Of a DNA stretch of 64,000 bases, positions 61,934 through 64,000 are shown piece after piece (within the stretch, counting starts at the first letter, position 1; each line of letters opens with the position of its first letter). Both the position numbers and the translations under genes were made by a program. The DNA comes from Caulobacteraceae bacterium (lineage in GTDB: Bacteria > Pseudomonadota > Alphaproteobacteria > Caulobacterales > Caulobacteraceae). Where the stretch lies: assembly GCA_027489335.1 (NCBI GenBank), contig JAIXZX010000001.1, forward strand, positions 248,001 to 312,000, read 5' to 3'. The notes beneath the pieces are model-generated. The model did not search any database, had not been told where the DNA came from, and saw only the letters and a list, made by a program, of their open reading frames with translations.

Positions 61934-62515
61934 TCAGTACCCCGCCAGCCGCGCATCCAGCCGCGCCCGGACCGCGGGCCACTCCTCGGCCAGGATGGAG
62001 AAGACCACCGTGTCACGGATGCGGCCGGTCCAGACGACGCGGTGCTGGCGCAGGATGCCTTCCTGCACGGCGCCCAGCTTCAGGACCGCGGCGCGGGAGC
62101 GGTGGTTGATGGCGTCGACGTTCAGTTGCACCCGCCGGGCGCCGGCGTCGAAGGCCTGCTCCAGCATCAGACGTTTGGCCGCCGGGTTTACCGGCCCGCC
62201 GCGATGGTCGGGATGGTAGTAGGTGCCGCCGATCTCCACCGAAGCGTTGACGGGATCGGGGCCGATATAGCTGGTCATACCGACGCAAAGGTCACCCGCA
62301 AGCACGGCGAAGGGGATCCAACTGCCGTCGGCGGCCTGGGCCATCATCCGGTCCCAGCCGGCGTTGAAATGCTCCGGCGCCATGGAGTGGGGATAGAGAT
62401 CGCGCCACACCGCAAGGTCGGCGGCGCAGGCGGCCTGCAATTCCGCGCGATGGCGTTCGGCGAGCGGCTCCAGCCGGACATGCTGGTTGTGCGAATTCCG
62501 GGCTTCCAGATGCAT
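61934..62515 (-). CDS. GNAT family N-acetyltransferase
   Basis: A 193-residue RimJ/RimL-like acetyltransferase. LEARNSHNQHVRLEPLAERH is the N-terminal strand region, YIGPDPVNASVEIGGTYYHP and NVDAINHRSRAAVLKLGAVQ are the conserved core, and the C-terminal DTVVFSILAEEWPAVRARL is typical. The acetyl-CoA loop is HPDHRGGPVNPAAKRLM, with Gly-Gly-Pro in place of the usual GxGxA, which is uncommon. The ATG at 62515 follows AGGGGGTGA; the longer frame from 62554 does not. The substrate is unknown. Confidence 0.85.
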   Translation of the reverse strand: MHLEARNSHNQHVRLEPLAERHRAELQAACAADLAVWRDLYPHSMAPEHFNAGWDRMMAQAADGSWIPFAVLAGDLCVGMTSYIGPDPVNASVEIGGTYYHPDHRGGPVNPAAKRLMLEQAFDAGARRVQLNVDAINHRSRAAVLKLGAVQEGILRQHRVVWTGRIRDTVVFSILAEEWPAVRARLDARLAGY

Positions 62516-62562
62516 TTCACCCCCTGTGACGCAACGACGCGAAGAATCTTTCACCGACCCCC

Positions 62563-62590
62563 TTGCCTTTGGCCATGGGGGGATTATCTC
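62563..62590 (+). promoter_or_regulatory. Candidate promoter of sRNA B
   Basis: TTGCCT (62563-62568) and TATCTC (62585-62590) are 16 bp apart; the predicted start near 62597 coincides with the first hairpin of candidate sRNA B. Confidence 0.4.
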
Positions 62591-62595
62591 AGCCT

Positions 62596-62662
62596 GGCCC
62601 TTTTGGGCGTTTCCTCCCTATACCTTTCGAGCCGCGCCCTTCTTGGACGCGGCTCTTTTTTT
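62596..62662 (+). ncRNA. Candidate small regulatory RNA B with CCUCCC motif
   Basis: A 67-nt plus-strand transcript is predicted between two minus-strand genes. 5' to 3': hairpin GCCC-TTTT-GGGC (62597-62608), single-stranded GTTTCCTCCCTATACC, then a terminator with stem GAGCCGCG/CGCGGCTC (62629-62636 and 62648-62655) and seven T (62656-62662). The 17 bases TGGGCGTTTCCTCCCTA (62604-62620) are identical to those in candidate sRNA A. It has no 5' extra hairpin, unlike A. The nearest plus-strand gene ends 0.8 kb upstream with a minus-strand gene between, so the terminator implies an independent transcript. The 3' end is 5 bp from the stop of the TSUP gene. Confidence 0.65.
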
Positions 62663-62666
62663 GTCT

Positions 62667-63422
62667 TCAGCCCCCGGCCAGGAGGCGCAGGCCCTGGATC
62701 AGGAAGCCGGCGCCCAGGGCCGTGAAGATCCAGCGGCGCCAGCGGCGGAAATGGTCCTCTGAGATGACGTCCAGGAACCGCCGTCCCAGCGCGGCGCCGA
62801 GCACTGCGGCGACGACTGCGCCAACCACCAGCGCAAGGCCGAGGCCCTCCCCCTCAGCGTCGATTGCGAACAAGGCTCCGCCATAGAAGATCAGCTTGGC
62901 CAGATGGGCGAAGACCTGAAAGGCGGCCTTGGTGCCGATCACCTCGTGGCGGTTGAGCGAGCTGCGGACCAGGAAGAGTTCGCTCAAGGGGCCTGACACG
63001 CCGACGGCCAGGGCCATGACAGTGGCCAGAAAACCCCCGGCCACGGCGTGGGCGGGCCTTGCGGCGTCCAGGGGGACGAGGCGCGGTGGGAGCCAAACCA
63101 GGACCGGCAACAGCCCCATGCCGATGAACACTGCAGTCTTGGAGGGCTGGAAGGCGACGAAGGAAAGCAGCGCCATGCTGGCCACCGCGCCAAGGCCAAA
63201 CCATCCCACCGTGCGGTAGCGCACGTGCCGGGCATTGAACCCGGCCCTGGCGAGGTTGGAGGCCAGCTGCGCCGCCCCGTGCAGAGCCAGCGCCGCGCTC
63301 ACCGGCAGGATCAGGGTGAGCACGGCCATCAGCAGCGAGCCGCCCGCCATGCCCAGCAGTCCCGATATGGCCGAGGCGGCGAAGACCGCGGCCAGGACCA
63401 GACCGATGCTCAGGCCGCTCAA
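62667..63422 (-). CDS. TSUP (TauE/SafE) family permease, second copy
   Basis: A 251-residue membrane protein with about 8 helices and the TauE/SafE pattern (IGLVLAAVFAASAISGLLGM, then GGSLLMAVLTLILPVSAALAL and FGLGAVASMALLSFVAF). TSUP proteins export sulfite, sulfoacetate or similar anions; the substrate is unknown. It starts at a TTG that overlaps the TGA of the upstream paralogue (TTGA), so the two are translationally coupled. The C-terminal end is close to candidate sRNA B. Confidence 0.83.
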   Translation of the reverse strand: MSGLSIGLVLAAVFAASAISGLLGMAGGSLLMAVLTLILPVSAALALHGAAQLASNLARAGFNARHVRYRTVGWFGLGAVASMALLSFVAFQPSKTAVFIGMGLLPVLVWLPPRLVPLDAARPAHAVAGGFLATVMALAVGVSGPLSELFLVRSSLNRHEVIGTKAAFQVFAHLAKLIFYGGALFAIDAEGEGLGLALVVGAVVAAVLGAALGRRFLDVISEDHFRRWRRWIFTALGAGFLIQGLRLLAGG

Positions 63423-64000
63423 GCGCCACCGCCCAGCAGCTGGGCGGCCTGGATCAGGTAGAGGACCCCGACGGCGGTGACGATCCAGCGGGTCCAGCGC
63501 TTGAAGTTCACGTCGCTCATCTTCTCCAGGATCAGGCCGCCGCACCAGGTGCCGGCCATGGACAGCGGAATGGCCAGGGCGAACAGCCAGAGCGGCGGCA
63601 TGTCGGCGGCGCGCCCGTCACCGCCTGCGAGCAGCAGAGGCGTCCCGTAGACGAGGATCTTGGCTAGGTGGGCGAAGACCTGGGTGGCGGCCTTGGTGGC
63701 GACGATGGCGTGGCGGGTGAGCTCGGTGCGGACGAAGAAGATGTCCAGCAGGGGGCCGGCGACCCCGGCCATCAGGTTCAGGCCCGTGACCAGGAAGCCC
63801 GACGCGAACGCCTGGGGCGGCCGGGCGGCGTCCAGCTTGAGCCAGCCTTGCGGCAGCCAGGTGAGCCAGGGAACGAGACCCAGCATCAGGAACAGGAACG
63901 GCTTGGACGGCGTGAAGGCGGCGAGCGAGACCAGGACCCCGGCGATCAGGGAGGCCAGCGCATACCAGCCGACAATGTCCCAGCGGACATGGCGTCTATG
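63419..64000 (-). CDS. TSUP (TauE/SafE) family permease, first copy, 5' end outside the window
   Basis: 194 codons are visible with no start in the window; the frame continues past 64000. The part seen has membrane segments and matches the next gene: both contain an (R/A)RHVR(W/Y) start, F(T/Q)PSK, a TKAATQVFAHLAK or TKAAFQVFAHLAK motif, and a C-terminal RRWRRW/KRWTRW patch. It is a tandem paralogue of the downstream gene. Two adjacent copies could form a heterodimer. Confidence 0.83.
   Translation of the reverse strand, partial: HRRHVRWDIVGWYALASLIAGVLVSLAAFTPSKPFLFLMLGLVPWLTWLPQGWLKLDAARPPQAFASGFLVTGLNLMAGVAGPLLDIFFVRTELTRHAIVATKAATQVFAHLAKILVYGTPLLLAGGDGRAADMPPLWLFALAIPLSMAGTWCGGLILEKMSDVNFKRWTRWIVTAVGVLYLIQAAQLLGGGA

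Overview
The window is a high-GC alphaproteobacterial chromosome segment, almost certainly from the family Caulobacteraceae (Phenylobacterium, Caulobacter or a close relative; the sequence alone does not settle the genus). The pointers are single-copy homologues of Caulobacter regulators and envelope proteins: a CpdR-type receiver with Asp51 next to a tRNA-Val gene, a TacA-type sigma-54 activator with Asp54, a TipF-type degenerate EAL protein, an SkgA-like MerR/TipAS regulator, a BamF (DUF3035) lipoprotein, DUF2312 and DUF6491 proteins, and large TonB-dependent receptors. Gene density is high and no insertion sequence, prophage, integrase, rRNA operon or CRISPR array was seen. It reads as core chromosome.

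Layout. 1-4 kb: partial membrane protein, TacA-like activator, DUF2312 pair, HAD phosphatase, rpmJ with a clear sigma-70 promoter. 4-10 kb: an SDR gene, then a five-gene minus-strand operon (TonB-dependent receptor, PepSY membrane protein, DUF2271, DUF4198, ApbE) that looks like an extracytoplasmic flavinylation module tied to metal uptake. 10-23 kb: MltB-type transglycosylase, MFS transporter, motA, Ala-rich lipoprotein, mnmC, DUF6491 lipoprotein, a second TonB-dependent receptor, GNAT, tRNA-Val(GAC), cpdR, N-formylglutamate amidohydrolase. 23-35 kb: typA, aminotransferase, GNAT, SDR, two tandem extensin-family proteins, M20 peptidase, ClpP-like protein, GH13 glucosidase, Rieske oxygenase, an unrecognised 327-residue protein. 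35-48 kb: hydrolase, GST, methylsuccinyl-CoA dehydrogenase, two TetR regulators, HIG1-type protein and cobalamin adenosyltransferase, etfBA, 3-hydroxybutyryl-CoA dehydrogenase, tipF, NagD-like HAD, MaoC hydratase. 47-64 kb: ribF-ileS-lspA-bamF, TraB/GumN, mutL, MerR/TipAS, hybrid kinase, YjhX, rsmD, RluB-type synthase, tadA, MFE-type SDR, GNAT, two TSUP permeases.

How genes may work together. Acyl-CoA metabolism is scattered through the window: methylsuccinyl-CoA dehydrogenase (ethylmalonyl-CoA pathway), ETF to accept its electrons, 3-hydroxybutyryl-CoA dehydrogenase, a MaoC hydratase, a peroxisomal MFE-like SDR, and a cobalamin adenosyltransferase that could serve the B12-dependent mutases of the same pathway. 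RibF supplies the FAD that ApbE would use. CpdR is known in Caulobacter to prime ClpXP for substrates including TacA, so two parts of one cell-cycle proteolysis circuit lie here.

The most unusual signals are non-coding. Two intergenic loci 40 kb apart (minus strand 22759-22843; plus strand 62596-62662) share an identical 17-base core with a CCUCCC anti-Shine-Dalgarno-like stretch, preceded by a GCCC/GGGC hairpin and followed at once by a GC-rich terminator with 7-8 U. Neither terminator has an upstream gene on its own strand, so both look like small regulatory RNAs of one family. A third orphan terminator (10233-10265), preceded by a hairpin with a seven-C loop, lies between two divergent genes.
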